The notes beneath the pieces are model-generated. The model ran no database searches. It saw only the letters and a list, made by a program, of their open reading frames with translations, and was not told where the DNA came from. Position numbers and translations under genes: made by a program. Of a stretch of DNA of 64,000 nt, positions 22,690-33,799 are shown in pieces. The DNA is from Lepidodermella squamata (lineage: Eukaryota; Gastrotricha), in contig JBLDXI010000004.1 in NCBI GenBank assembly GCA_047495785.1, positions 744,001-808,000 on the forward strand, in the 5' to 3' direction. The number at the start of each line of letters is the position of its first letter. Position 1 is the stretch's first letter.

Positions 22690-23050
22690 CTGAGTCTCGA
22701 CAACTCAGCCACGACAACTCAGCCTTTAAAATTATTTGTTCAATTTGCGACATCTCAGCCCGCGACAACTCAGCCTTTTCCAATTCCTAATAATATCGCG
22801 ACAACTCAGCCCACGACAACCCAGCCTTTATTCAATTGTGAAAATACCCAGCCATATTACCATGCGAGCGGAGCGAGCATGTGAGCCGGACTAAGTATTT
22901 AAAAGGCTGGGTTGTTGTGGGTTGAGTTGTCGCGATATTATTAGGAATTGGAAAAGGCTGAGATGTCGCAAATTGAAATAATAATTTTAAAGGCTGAGTT
23001 GTCGCAGGCTGAAAAGTCATGGCTGAGTTGTCGTGGCTGAGTTGTCAAGG
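22690..23050. mobile_element. Short foldback element built of GACAACTCAGCC units
   Basis: The left half has repeated GACAACTCAGCC units. The right half is their reverse complement (GGCTGAGTTGTC) in mirrored order, including the shared blocks CCAATTCCTAATAATATCGC and TTTAAAATTATT. The two arms of about 170 bp meet at CATGC-GAGCGGAGCGA-GCATG (about 22861-22881), itself palindromic at the tips. It abuts the left boundary (23091) of the duplicated segment. Non-coding. No flanking duplication can be defined. Confidence 0.7.
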
Positions 23051-23446
23051 ACTCAAATGTCTGTAGACCGAATCTCCACCCAGTAATTGTCATATGATTT
23101 ATCGATTTCCGAGATCAGCTATATATTTGATGATGATGAGCTCATGAAAGGGCGTTACTTCGGTGATTTGTATGTGAGTTGGCGAAAAGTAAAATCGAGT
23201 CACTATTTCTTTCTTGCCTCTTAAACACCTCAAGAAGTGGCTCCAGAGGCCCGACACCAAACCATGGCTGAAAATCCCACAATTGATTTTGTGAAAACTG
23301 GAACATCCACGTTTCTTAAACATTTCAGTCGTCTTATTTATATGAGTAATTTTATATTTTATATCAAATTATCCCCCGAATTCAAACAATTCAATTTCTC
23401 GCGAAATGCTTATTAGTGAACAGCTAGAGATCACGATGGACTGAAA

Positions 23447-24200
23447 AATTGGTCAAATAATTGAGCGGAATAATTGAACTGATTCCGCTTATATACGCTA
23501 AGAACAAACAGATCGAAGGGTGCCGCCTGAAAACCGCTGGCTGCTCGCCCAATATCGAGCTGTTTTCACCACAGTCTTTCGCTAACAAGTTCAACTGTCT
23601 CACAGGCGTAAGATTCAAAGTTGAATTCGATCATAAGCTTAATTTGAATTCTCTAGGTAGTTATGCGGTGTAAAACACCGCTTCGCAAGTTCTGCAATGG
23701 ATTCTGCCAGCAGGACTCACAAATCGTAATATTTCGGCCTAATTATGCACTTTTTTGCTCTTACACTGCTTTTCCGCAGGAAGCCGTATTTTCAGACTCG
23801 AGAGACTTTGCAGATAACTACGAGCAATGTCTGCGTAGCATTGGCCCAATTCTCAATTTGGGGTCAGCACGGGTTTGTAAATTTCATTCACAATAGTTTC
23901 TAAGCTTTAAAATTTGGGGTTGTACTAAAAGGCCTGACCGGATCCAAAATGAATTACTACCTAAATTGTGGGAAACAACCCGCCGAAGTTACGAGCGCCT
24001 ACTTGGATTTATCGAAAGAACTAGGTGGATGGACGATAGCAGCGTGTATGATTCGATGCCACCTTGGGCGCCTAACTACCCGAGGCGGAGGACATGCGTC
24101 GGGATTGCCAGAATAATCGACAAAGCATTGTACCTCACCGATGGATCTTGCAAGCTTCCTTCGGCTTTGCATTTATTTGTGAAACTTTTTGTACACAGTC
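23447..24200 (+). pseudogene. Cys-rich/CTLD family remnant, exons 7-10, copy A
   Basis: The second half of exon 7 (GCRLKTAGCSPNIELFSPQ, ends 23607) follows unrelated sequence. Exon 8 is 23657-23725 (69 nt, RCKTPLRKFCNGFC) and exon 9 starts at 23780 (EAVFSDSRDFADNYEQCL). The CTLD exon is readable in two frames: AEVTSAYLDLSKELGG, then WMDDSSVYDSMPPWAP, CVGIARI and LTDGSC, so a small deletion before WMDD shifts the frame. The end LAFICETF is again in another frame. Exons 1-6 are absent. Non-functional. Confidence 0.75.
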
Positions 24201-24262
24201 ATGTTGTCGAAAAACTTATGCAGACTTGCGTAAAAATAATTTACGGAGCTTGGACAAAATAA

Positions 24263-25090
24263 AGCGGAGGATCTCTGTGTGATTTATCCCTAATTCCACG
24301 ATTAAAAAGCAACGATCCCAGATTTACGTGTCGTCTGGCTTGCAGATCATCATTTTTTCACCGCCAATTTAAAATGTTGGCCAGAATGGGTCACGTTCTA
24401 TATTTCCGCTCTATTTTCGAGTTCAAAAGACAATGCTTCAGTAAAAAAAATCACAGTGCTTATTCTTCCAGACACGAAAAGGTTGCTAGCAAAAAATAAC
24501 GCATGATTTTTCCAGATTGTCGATATAAACTCATTCAATGTTAAATGATTGGGTGATCATTTTATTGTTTTCAAGTCCCATTTATTGTTCCTGCCAAAGT
24601 AGGCCACGTTCTATTTCCGTTATCAATCGGGTTCACATGACAATTTTTATGAACCCAATTTCCCAATTCACTATTGTAGGAGGCAATTTTCCAAGCTCAT
24701 GATTACCAAAACGAATACGTGTGGATTTCGCAATCCGATAATCCCAAAAATGCCAGCATCCGATCTATAGTTCTCTAGGCTAATACATAAATCTAAACCT
24801 TTAAAAAAAAGCAATCGATAAAATTGCTTGTCCAGCGACCAGCGACTTAATTGTCAGTAAGTAGGCCACGTTCTGTTTCCGCTTTTTCTCGAGTTCACAA
24901 GACAATTTAAAACGAAACTTTTGATATCACAATGCTGGTAGACAATTTTAAAGCTCGTGCTCGCACACAAAAGATGATGCGTGGTTTTTCTAATGAGGCA
25001 CGAAGAGCTCACTTTATTTCATTCAATTCAATTTTCCAAACATTTTCATATTGGGTTATTTTCTTCCATTTTTGAACTAGTTTTCATTTT
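24263..25090. other. Spacer with a repeated GTAGGCCACGTTCT motif
   Basis: Non-coding by inspection. AGTAGGCCACGTTCT(A/G)TTTCCG occurs at about 24599 and 24863, with a related GGGTCACGTTCTATATTTCCGC at about 24387. Each is followed by AGTTCA..AGACAA or GTTCACATGACAA. It appears to be a degenerate tandem duplication with units of about 210-265 bp. The same arrangement is present in copy B (offset +27947). Confidence 0.5.
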
Positions 25091-25495
25091 ATGATGGCTT
25101 GCCATTATTTTGCGCTGCTATCAGTTCTGACGATAGCGCTGATGGACCAGGGAGTCATAGCTGCGCAATCGCATGTGCGATGCTACTCACAGCTGAATAA
25201 CCGATTCAAATCATGCAACGAAGCTTCACAAGGCTGCGATGCACTCAGCGAATATCAAGTGAGCTTTATTTTATAATAGTATCTGTCTTTATTAACTAAG
25301 TACAAACATAGGATGGCACTGTTTTCGCGAACGCCAGTGACTGCAATAAAGGCGTATGATTTAATTACGTGATCACTGATGATTCATTACAACAATTGTT
25401 GGCAACAGAGCGTTGTTATGTGCTACAAATACGAGGCTCTTACTCCGTCGTGCGTGCCTGGAAACATCAGATGCGACGAGGTGTTCCAAATGACG
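25091..25495 (+). pseudogene. Cys-rich family remnant, exons 1-3, copy A
   Basis: Exon 1 25091-25258 (signal peptide MMACHYFALLSVLTIALMD, then HVRCYSQLNNRFKSC), exon 2 25312-25353 and exon 3 25409-25495 (MCYKYEALTPSCVPGN, near-identical to the gene at 5995) are intact with proper donors and acceptors. Exon 4 and all later exons are missing. The sequence after 25500 is unrelated and is soon interrupted by foldback copy 2. It is an intact 5' fragment with no identifiable continuation. An alternative 3' end through the possible exon at 29818 cannot be excluded. Confidence 0.65.
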
Positions 25496-25724
25496 GTATG
25501 TTCTTTTGAACGATTATTCGCGAGCTTTCTCGCCACATCACCGCTCATGCAAATTTCAATACGAATACGAATGATTTCATTTTTCTTCCACGCGACTAAG
25601 GGGTCTATACCCTTTCGGGTTTTGTGGAAGGCGAAGGAAGCAAAATTTAAGAAAAATCGCCCGTTTTTCTTGGGTCGTCCTCGAGAGCCGTCGGTTTTTT
25701 TCTAATACAGTGCACCCCCGATAT

Positions 25725-28700
25725 CGATGGTTTTACGCTATAACAGACCGATCGCATACACGCTCAAAAAACTCTGCAGCATACATAAAAGTATGCAGGG
25801 CTACTAGCGCGTATTTGGAGTACTGCGCACTATAAAAAGTACTACGCGCGCGCATAATACTATGAAATATACTTGGCCCGCAATTTTGTGGAAAAAATGA
25901 ATGCACTGGACAATTGACCAACAATACTGAGCTTTTTGTGGATGTTTCCGTGAAATTTTCGGATTACCTGGTGGAGAACAGTCGAACGTATCCAGAAATT
26001 GATAAAAATGCATGTGTAACCGTGGGTTTTCTGCCGTTAGGCGACCTTATAGCGATCCGAAAGCGCAAAAACCTTGGAAAAATGCACCCACTGGCGTTTT
26101 TGGCGGCGCTTCTTCCATAAGCAGAATGGGTTCAACCACAGGTTTGTCACATTCCCTAGTAGAGCACATAAAGGCTTTGTGGGGAACCAAGAAATAGCTA
26201 GTTAATATGGTGGTTATCCACGGCTTTTCAGTCGTTTCCCTCCCGGCTTGCAAATCAGTGAGAAAGTGAAAATTTGGTGTTTTCAGTCGCCCTTATCTCG
26301 AAAAAACCCATGGTTGCACCATAGCTTTTTGTTGTCAAATTGGAGACGGCGCTGGGAGGAAGGCTTTGACAGGAAAAGCAGCAAGGATCCCCACAGCTTA
26401 TCCACGACTTTTTCGTCGTGATTAGCACTCACTTCGTCCTACCCAACATCTCGAAAATGCATGACCTTGCGTCTTTTGGAGTACTGCTGCAAGAAACGGA
26501 ATGGGTTCAACTACAGTTTTGTCAAATTCCCTAGTAGAGCACAACAAGATCTTACTAAGGAAGTAAGAAATTGCCAGTAAATGTAGTGTTTATCCACTGC
26601 TTTTCAGTCTTTTCCCTCCACTTCCGAATCAAGTCCGAATCGAAGGAAAAGTGAGCATTTAGGATCTTTCATCGCACTCATCTCGAAAAAAACCATGGCA
26701 GCACCGTAATTTTTCGTAGTCAAATGGGGGAGGCAATTGAGAAGAAGGTTTTAAAAGGGAAAAAAGCAAAAACCACCACAACTTATCCACGACTTTTTCG
26801 TAATGTTTAGCAATGGCATTTCAAGCACAAAATCGAGATTCGGAGCCGTTCTATTCTGAAACCGCACAACGCGGAGACTTTATTCCAAGTCTCACAAGTT
26901 GATAAGAGTGCCTTCTTCTAAAAGGATAACTAATATGCCGGTGATACCATGAATTGGGGTATGCATTCCGCCCTGAACCGTTGCCCTGACCGCGGCAACA
27001 AGACGCTCGAGATGCGGACCCATACCATTTAAATCCCTGGTATCTGTGGACTAGCGTAGTACAGATCGGTTTCCGATTATCCTTCTTGACTCTCATGCTC
27101 GCTTGCATCAACTTAAAGAAAATACGGTGGTAAAACCAGTAGATTTTGCTAATTACTCCTGCGGAATGCTCTTTGTGAGATGTAAGTAAGTTGGCTTCCC
27201 TTTGATTTAGTAGGAGTGGTAAAGGTACCATTTTGGCACTATGGTAGTCTTCACTTTGTATCAAGAACGCGGACAAGATTTACTAAAATGCCCACAATGG
27301 CAGTTTGATTCATTGTTGCGGCCGCGGTTGGCCCTTGGTCTTGGCCTTGATCTTGCAACAGCATGAGTGCCTACAACATGCGCCACCGCACCACCGACAA
27401 TTGGCCTCTTTGTCGAGTTGCGCTGCTGGACTGCCTAGGGATCGGGATAACTTTTCCCCGTTGGCGCTAAAACGTGATAGAGTGCCATCTAATATGGCTA
27501 AAAATCCTTGCTTTTGAGTCATTTCACTCAACGGTGCACTTTCCAAACCGCGGAAAAACCTTGATCCGTCATTTTTCAACTGCGTCAATCGCGTTCTATT
27601 GTTGGCGCCGCCCACCGTCAAATTTTTAGCTTCATGTTCAAAGAGCAAAGTAGCTTGCGTGTGCCTTTAGAATGGGAAGCATAATCTGGGGGCAGCTGGT
27701 TGTATGTAAGTTGGGTAGGTTGCTTTTGGTTAGGACCAGAGGGGAGACTCCCGTAGCCCGATACCTCCACATCCATCTCCTTGTAGTTCGATGTTGTGAA
27801 CATGTAAAGCACTGGGGCCCCGCCAAGGCAGGAGATGACGGTCACTCGTCACTTTTAAACCAAGACCAAGTCTCCCAATTTGCTGGTAGCTAGTTAGCTA
27901 ACGCGTGGAGGCTTTCCTAGACGATCGTTTTACACTCGCCGAGAGTCACTTTCAACGACAGCAGGGCGTACGCGACCCGACCCAACATTACGTTGCCCGC
28001 TACCGCCACGGGGAGACTGCCGTTGTCGCTTGAACAGTAGTAAGGTCTACCATCAAAAGACTCATTTGGGTAATTTAGTTAAGCTCGGTGGATGGAAGGT
28101 TTTAGAGAACTAAATCGTTCAGCCAAACCATGGCTGCAACTCGAAAGCGAGAAAAGTTGCCAGTGGTTATTAGTACGGCCGTGCATGCCGCTGCAGGATC
28201 CAGCCCAAGGGCCAACAGAGGCCGCTACAATGAATCAGAGGGCCATTGTAGGCCACTACAGTGATACTTTTCCGACTAATGGTTTTACCACCAAAATGTC
28301 TTGGATACGATGCAAGTTAAAACGGGTGTGGATACTATGATGGGGAACGCATCTTTACTAAGCAGCTAAACGGAAACGAGCAACTGAAATCGGACTAAAA
28401 TCGGATGACTCCTTACCTCAACCATCTTGTTACCGCGGTCTGGGACCGAATGGATAGCAAATCGTGGTAGCACCCGCATATTTGCTATTTTATAAGAAGT
28501 ATGCGCTTCCTTCAACTTGTTACAAGTGAAATAAGGGCTCTGCTGTTTAAGGTCTCGGAACAGCCCAATTTTGAAACTCGATTTTGAGCTTGAAATGTGA
28601 TTGCCCATCAGGTCGAAAAATTCGTGGATAAGTTGACGTGGTTCTTGCTGTTTTCTCTTTTAAAACCTTCTTCTCAATCTCCTCTCCTTTTTGAATACAA

Positions 28701-29644
28701 AAACTTATGGTGCAGCCATGGGTTTTTTCAAGATAAGTGCCATGAAAGATGAAAAATGCTCACTTTCTCTTCGATTCGAACTTGAATCGGATGCGGAGGG
28801 TAAAGGCTTTTAAACTGTGGATAAAAACCGCATTTACTGGCAATTTCTTACTTCCTTAGTAAGATCTTGTTGTGCTCTACTAGAGAACGCGAAATAACTG
28901 TGGTTGAAACCAATCTGTTTCTTGCAGCAATGCCCCAAAAGACGCCATGCCATGCAGTTTCGAGGTGTTGGGTCTGACGTAGTGAGTGCTAATCGGGACA
29001 AAAAAGTCTTGGATAAGTTGGGGTGGTTCTTGCTGCTTTCCCTGTCAAAACCTTCCTCCCAGTGCCTTCTCCTATTTGACTACAAAAAGCTACGGTGCAA
29101 CCATGGGTTTTTTCGAGATAAGACAGGCTAAAAACACACCATTTTCACTTTTTCCTCGTTTTGCAAGCCGGGAAGGAAAAGACTTCAAAGCCGTGGATGA
29201 CAACCATATTAACTGGCCATTTCTTACTTCGCTAATAGGCTCTCCATGTGCTCTGCTAGGGAATGTGAAAAAACTGTGGTTGAACCCATTCTGCTTATGG
29301 AAGAAGCGCCGCCAAAAACGCCAGTGGGTGCATTTTTCCAAGGTTTTTGCGCTTTCGGATCGCTATAAGGTCGCCTAACGGCAGAAAACCCACGGTTACA
29401 CATGCATTTTTATCAATTTCTGGATACGTTCGACTGTTCTCCACCAGGTAATCCGAAAATTTCACGGAAACATCCACAAAAAGCTCAGTATTGTTGGTCA
29501 ATTGTCCAGTGCATTCATTTTTTCCACAAAATTGCGGGCCAAGTATATTTCATAGTATTATGCGCGCGCGTAGTACTGTTTATAGTGCGCAGTACTCTGT
29601 ATAGAGGTTTTTTCTCGCTGGTCGCCTTTAGCGCAAAATCATCG
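25725..29644. mobile_element. Foldback DNA element FB copy 2 (3920 bp, TSD atat)
   Basis: It is flanked by ATAT (25721-25724 and 29645-29648). The left end is CGATGGTTTTACGCTATAAC; the right end in reverse complement is CGATGATTTTGCGCTAAAGG. The orientation is opposite to copy 1, with matching content throughout. Copy B of the surrounding duplication has the empty site with a single ATAT (CCCCCGATATCTGC, about 53663-53676). This proves mobility and fixes the element boundaries to within the ambiguity of the ATAT/CGAT overlap. No transposase was recognised. Frames present in both copies (for example the 141-aa frame beginning MSAFLIQSEDYHSAK) resemble no domain I know. Confidence 0.9.
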
Positions 29645-29817
29645 ATATCTGCATGGGGGCCGGGTCCAGGGTCGTGCAATTATCGAGGGAAACATTTAAC
29701 GGGGGCTGTACATGAGTCAGGGATTAAGTTTGAGCGAGTTGCTAGCCAGATGGCGCTGAGCAAACAGTAAACATGACAACGAGTCTTCATTTTTTATTTC
29801 GCCTTTCTTATTTTCAG

Positions 29818-29958
29818 CGGCCTGTGGAAACTCGTATTCACGAAATTTCAAATTACCGCTTAATTGGGATTAATGATATGGGCTCAATGCCAGGACTTCA
29901 CAATGGGACATTGAAGTTATCATTGCCGAATCACTTTTGCGCGTGGATAAGATTATAA
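29818..29958 (+). CDS. Possible terminal exon, unrecognised
   Basis: After a good acceptor (CTTATTTTCAG, ending 29817) a 46-codon open stretch ends in TAA at 29958. It contains RPVETRIHEISNYRLIGIND and NGTLKLSLPNHFCAWIRL. No cysteine spacing of the lectin family is present. It is preserved in copy B (53841-53981). It could be the last exon of a gene beginning upstream of the foldback insertion, but I cannot show a link. Confidence 0.2.
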   Translation, partial: RPVETRIHEISNYRLIGINDMGSMPGLHNGTLKLSLPNHFCAWIRL

Positions 29959-32540
29959 AAACTTTTCAGGAATTTTAACGCAAAATTCACAAACCCTATC
30001 AATTTATTTTTCATTTATTCTTGTTAATGCAAAATTGACTAGTGATCGGAAATATTGCCTATTTATTTAGTCGTACATTAAAGCTTCTGCTCCTATTGTA
30101 GAGTTTCACAAAATAATATGAAATATTTCCGATAATGTTTACGAAGTTGGGCTGTCTCTTCCTTTTTTCTTTCATGAAATTCATCGAATTAATGGCATTG
30201 AGCGATCACAGACTTGGTAATTTTAAGTCATAAGACGTGTGGTTCCGTCAAGAGGAAACATCGATTCGATAGGAAAATTGATTGAATGAATGAATTATCA
30301 TCTTCCCGGACCTGGTCTGATTTCCATTCAAATAGCCTAATAAGATCAGAGCAGTTTGATAAATCGGGCAGAAGCTCCCGCCGACCCTCCTCGTGATGTT
30401 GCAATTTTCAAAGTCAAAATTAAAATATAAAATGCTGTGAATGAACCGGGAAAATTGCAAGGGCGTTGAGTTCTTAGTATTCAATATTGTCATTTGAGAT
30501 TAATTACATGTGTGTTAGTGGTTCCTAGCTAAGGGTTTTGAGCCCTACTAGAGACAGGTCTCAAAGTCAGACCGGAACCCGACCCGTACCCGGCCCGGCC
30601 CGATCCGGGCTAAACCCTGCCCACTCCCATAACTGTGGCTTGTTATTTTAGTTACCGTTCTGCCCGAATCATTCCACGCATTTTTCAAATGATGGCTGCC
30701 ACCTGAAATTTAGTGGTTACCCAATGGATTACAATGGGTACTGATCACGTTATCTTTCGAACTCTCGATCTCAACATCTATCGACTCTAGTTAAGTATGT
30801 TCTCTGCATCCTATCAACTGCTGCATCAAATTTTAAATTCTGAATTTTCGATAGGATTTTTTTACTTCAATTTTTACTCGGATTTGCCGATTTTGTTATA
30901 TCTGATTGGATATTGGAATTTGACATTTATTGGAGATATGAGATGGAAAGTGGCGAAATTCTGGCAAAAGGTCGCTCTTAACAGTTGCTGAGTGCTGGTT
31001 ACTTCGATCTATTCAACCTGTTACCTGTTATCGCCCTTCCTGCTGGAACTATAAGTGTGTGATGAATTATTATATTGGTTTCATTTCATTCGCTCATTTG
31101 CTCATTTGCTGCCTTAAGAATAAAGATAAAGATGTACGGCACCAGGTCACGGTCACTCGTTTTTGCTACCTGTAGAATCTTCGATCGAAGAATTCATGAA
31201 GAGCATGAGAAACATTTGAGTGAGAAATGAGAAAGGTTTATAGGCGAAGAAGCTGAGTTACTCCCTTCAAGAGTCCAAGAATCGCTGAGAACGCAAGATC
31301 GCTGCTAATGGCAATTTTATAGCCCCTGAACTGAAAATAGTAATATGGGATTCAACCGCTCCGCAGTTGTAAACAACCGCTATAAAGTGGTCTAATGATA
31401 TATAGTAATATGTGCTAGCACTGGCGGTTCCTTACGTCGCAACACGAACGATATGCTGATGGTCGTACGTAAGTGTTAGACGTGCCATCCTGGTGTCCTT
31501 CGAATCAGGACCCTTGGAAACTTGTCAATATGCCAACGAAAATAGGGATTCATTTTTTCACCACCAACGCATAACCCGACAAATGGCCAATTGTGACTTG
31601 CCCCATCCAGTAAAACCGAATACAGCCATTGCGGTCATGTCGGAGCATGGAGTCAAGCATTGCACACACAGTGCATATGGGTGCATACAAACAAACAAAG
31701 AAACAAAGATTTCCACGACACGAACGGCGACAGTACGGGGGTTCCCCCGGCATTGTTCAGTGTTCGAGAAATTTCATACCTGTGTCTGATCGGTTGTATT
31801 GCATGGCGTTGATTGGCAGCCAAGAAAAGATCCATCTGCTGTGTCAAAGCATCGATAAAACGGCACAAAGTCTGCGTCCATTCTAACGACTGGTTTCGAG
31901 GAAATCAATAGGGTTCTATTGTTGAAAATCGGGGATTACACTTACTGTTTTCTCCTGTGATACATGAGAGCAGCGTGCTTCTAGCGCCTACCAGCTTCTA
32001 GTTGTTATAGAGATTATTAATCTGTTCATATTGACTATTGACTAACTAACCGTTGGTCGAGGACATGAGCCATTTTGAGGAATACACGAACGCAGGCCGT
32101 TATTGTCGCAAATCCAAGCTTCGAAACTCTGTTACACCACTTAATAATTCATATAATTAACTTCAATTCGAATCACTCACTAGGAAATCTTTGATAGTTG
32201 ACCTGCAGAGATTGTACTGAGACTTGAAATTGATCCCGACAAATTCAGATATCTGGAATTTTTATTTATTCAAAATTAAACTTTACAATTCATCACAAAC
32301 ACATTTTGCTTGAAGAAATGACGAAGATAATAATTTCTGAATTTTGATTTATTTATTTCCTTGAACGACGGCTTCATTCACGTTCCCATCTTCACGCAAA
32401 ATCAAAATCAATGACTTTTAATTTTTAATCACATATAGCGAAGCTTGATTACAAATTCACACGCTGTTCCTCAAATTTGGAAACAAAAATACTCCCTAGT
32501 TCGAGTGTCCAATTTCGCGAACTGATTTGATGATCGAAAG
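29959..32540. other. Unexplained part of duplicated segment copy A
   Basis: About 2.6 kb with no exon of the lectin family and no clear transposon ends. A GC-rich patch of CCCGrCCCG units lies at about 30575-30615 and resembles the interior of the hAT MITE at 40797. Open frames up to 98 codons (31493-31789) lack recognisable domains and overlap frames on the other strand, so they are not called as genes. Confidence 0.5.
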
Positions 32541-32760
32541 TAGAGATGCCGCGGTTAACCACACAGCCGGCCCGTCATGTTCGAACCCGGCGGTTAACCG
32601 GAAAAAACTCGATTTCTGCTATATATTCATTTGAATTACTTAATCTTCTGGCTGGTAGGATCATCATCGCGTGTTGCCATGCGATACTATGCTCAACTCG
32701 CCAAACTCACTCGGGGTTCCAGATCGGAGGGAAATCATAATTCTCTAACCATAGAGTATT
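32541..32760. mobile_element. hAT-like MITE, 5' part, interrupted by the gypsy LTR
   Basis: This is the same sequence as the first 220 bp of the complete element at 56584-56979 (start TAGAGATGCCGCGG). Here it stops at GAGTATT, exactly where TGTAGACC of the LTR begins. The retrotransposon therefore inserted into this MITE. Confidence 0.75.
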
Positions 32761-32935
32761 TGTAGACCTGGGATGCACCAAGCAACGACATTCAACCATT
32801 GACCATCTATTCATCTTTTGATATCGTTGTCTTGGAGCATCGTATATAAAATGAATATAACAGAAATAAAGACCATTCGTTGAGTTGCGTATGATTGGTG
32901 GTCTCTTGACTTCAAGGCATAGACCAGGGTTAACA
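32761..32935 (+). repeat. 5' LTR of Ty3/gypsy element (175 bp)
   Basis: It begins TGTAGACC and ends GGTTAACA (canonical TG..CA). A TATA-like CGTATATAAAATG lies at about 32842, and AATAAA follows about 20 bp later (about 32865), as in short gypsy LTRs. The next bases form a primer-binding site. The left boundary is exact because copy B lacks the LTR. No second LTR was seen in the window, so its length and identity cannot be checked. Confidence 0.8.
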
Positions 32936-32950
32936 TTTGGTGGCAGCGGT
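32936..32950 (+). promoter_or_regulatory. Putative tRNA primer-binding site
   Basis: TTTGGTGGCAGCGG follows the LTR directly. TGG would pair with the CCA end of a tRNA. TGGTGGCAGCGG-like sites are common in Ty3/gypsy elements. The matching tRNA was not determined. Confidence 0.7.
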
Positions 32951-33052
32951 GTCTGTGAAGAGCCCTAGCCTCGTTACCCAACCCAATCGTACACCAACGT
33001 TTCAACACAAGCGTTGCATATCGGAAGTATTATATTTTTCATTCGTGCGAAA

Positions 33053-33776
33053 ATGGCCGAGTTCCGAGGCGTTTTCACACAAGTCGGTCGCACGATTCCT
33101 TCAGAGTCGTACGACAAATATGAGGACGCTTTCGACGCGTTCATCGAGGGTGCCAGGCTCCTCGGAGCCTACGACCCGACGGTACCCGGTGCTGTAGCAA
33201 CCGCCGAAGCAGCAGCAGCAGCCGCAGCCGCAGCTCTACCCGCCGGAGCCACGCCGCCACGTCGCATGACGGAGGCGGAGGCCATTGCCTCGCTCCCGGT
33301 TTTCCTAGATGCTAAATTAAGACGCATCTGGAAAGGTATGGATCGAGCCGCGATAGCAAGCTTGCCCCAAGCGAAACGCGCGCTAGCTGATGCCGCCGGC
33401 CTTCGTCCTTCGGACGTCGAGGCTTCCCGACGGCTAAAAGAAGCAGTTCAGTCACCGGGAGAAACGGCCCGGGACTTCTACGACAGATGTCGCCGGCTTA
33501 TGGAACAAATTGGCGTTGCAGAAGCAGGTTTCGACGCGATGCTGAAGTTTGCTTTCATCAACGGTTTACGCAGCGATCTCGGCGTCGCTGCTCAACGAGG
33601 CGGAACTGAGGTAGTTTCCGCCGAAATCCTCAAGCGTGCGGTCGAGGAGGAGCGAATCGCAGGAGGCCGCCCTGCCACTGTCAATGCGATCGCCGATGTC
33701 GTACGTCAAGATCTAGACGCACAGCAGCGTCGTCTGGAACAACGAATGGACGACGTCGTCAATCAAATAAGCCGAA
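33053..33776 (+). CDS. gag: gag polyprotein of Ty3/gypsy element, N-terminal part
   Basis: ATG at 33053 (MAEFRGVFTQVGRTIPSES), 116 nt after the LTR. An Ala-rich linker (about residues 49-58) is followed by a retrotransposon capsid-like region: VFLDAKLRRIWKGM, SPGETARDFYDRCRRLMEQI, LKFAFINGLRSDLG, ILKRAVEEERIAGG. The frame is interrupted at 33777 by the 14.28-kb TIR-bounded insertion. It reads on only to a stop at 33854-33856, using insertion sequence. The rest of gag, including the zinc knuckle, resumes at 48056 in the frame expected after removal of the insertion and one AA target copy. In the intact element it would have formed the virus-like particle core. GC content is clearly higher than the surroundings. 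Confidence 0.85.
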
Positions 33777-33799
33777 CATACGGGCGCCGCCGTTCACAA

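Larger units (their letters stand above)
23091..32760. repeat. Duplicated segment, copy A (with foldback insertion)
   Basis: From CATATGATTTATCG (23091) to GAGTATT (32760) this copy matches 51038-56803 with only a handful of differences seen by eye: a C/T near 23725, A/G near 30357, T/C near 31679, one indel of about 20 nt near 32030 and two further substitutions. Copy A additionally contains foldback copy 2 (25725-29644). It is followed at 32761 by the LTR of the gypsy element, where copy B instead continues with the rest of a hAT MITE. The left edge of both copies coincides, and at copy B it lies inside the retrotransposon pol frame. Confidence 0.9.

Noticed and set aside
30575-30615. GC-rich CCCGGCCCG patch as a promoter CpG island
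   Set aside because: The same composition is the interior of the hAT MITE at 40797, so a repeat origin is more likely.
31493-31886. 98-codon open frame as a gene
   Set aside because: Overlapping frames of similar size exist on both strands, there is no splice context or domain, and it lies in an unexplained repeat-like segment.
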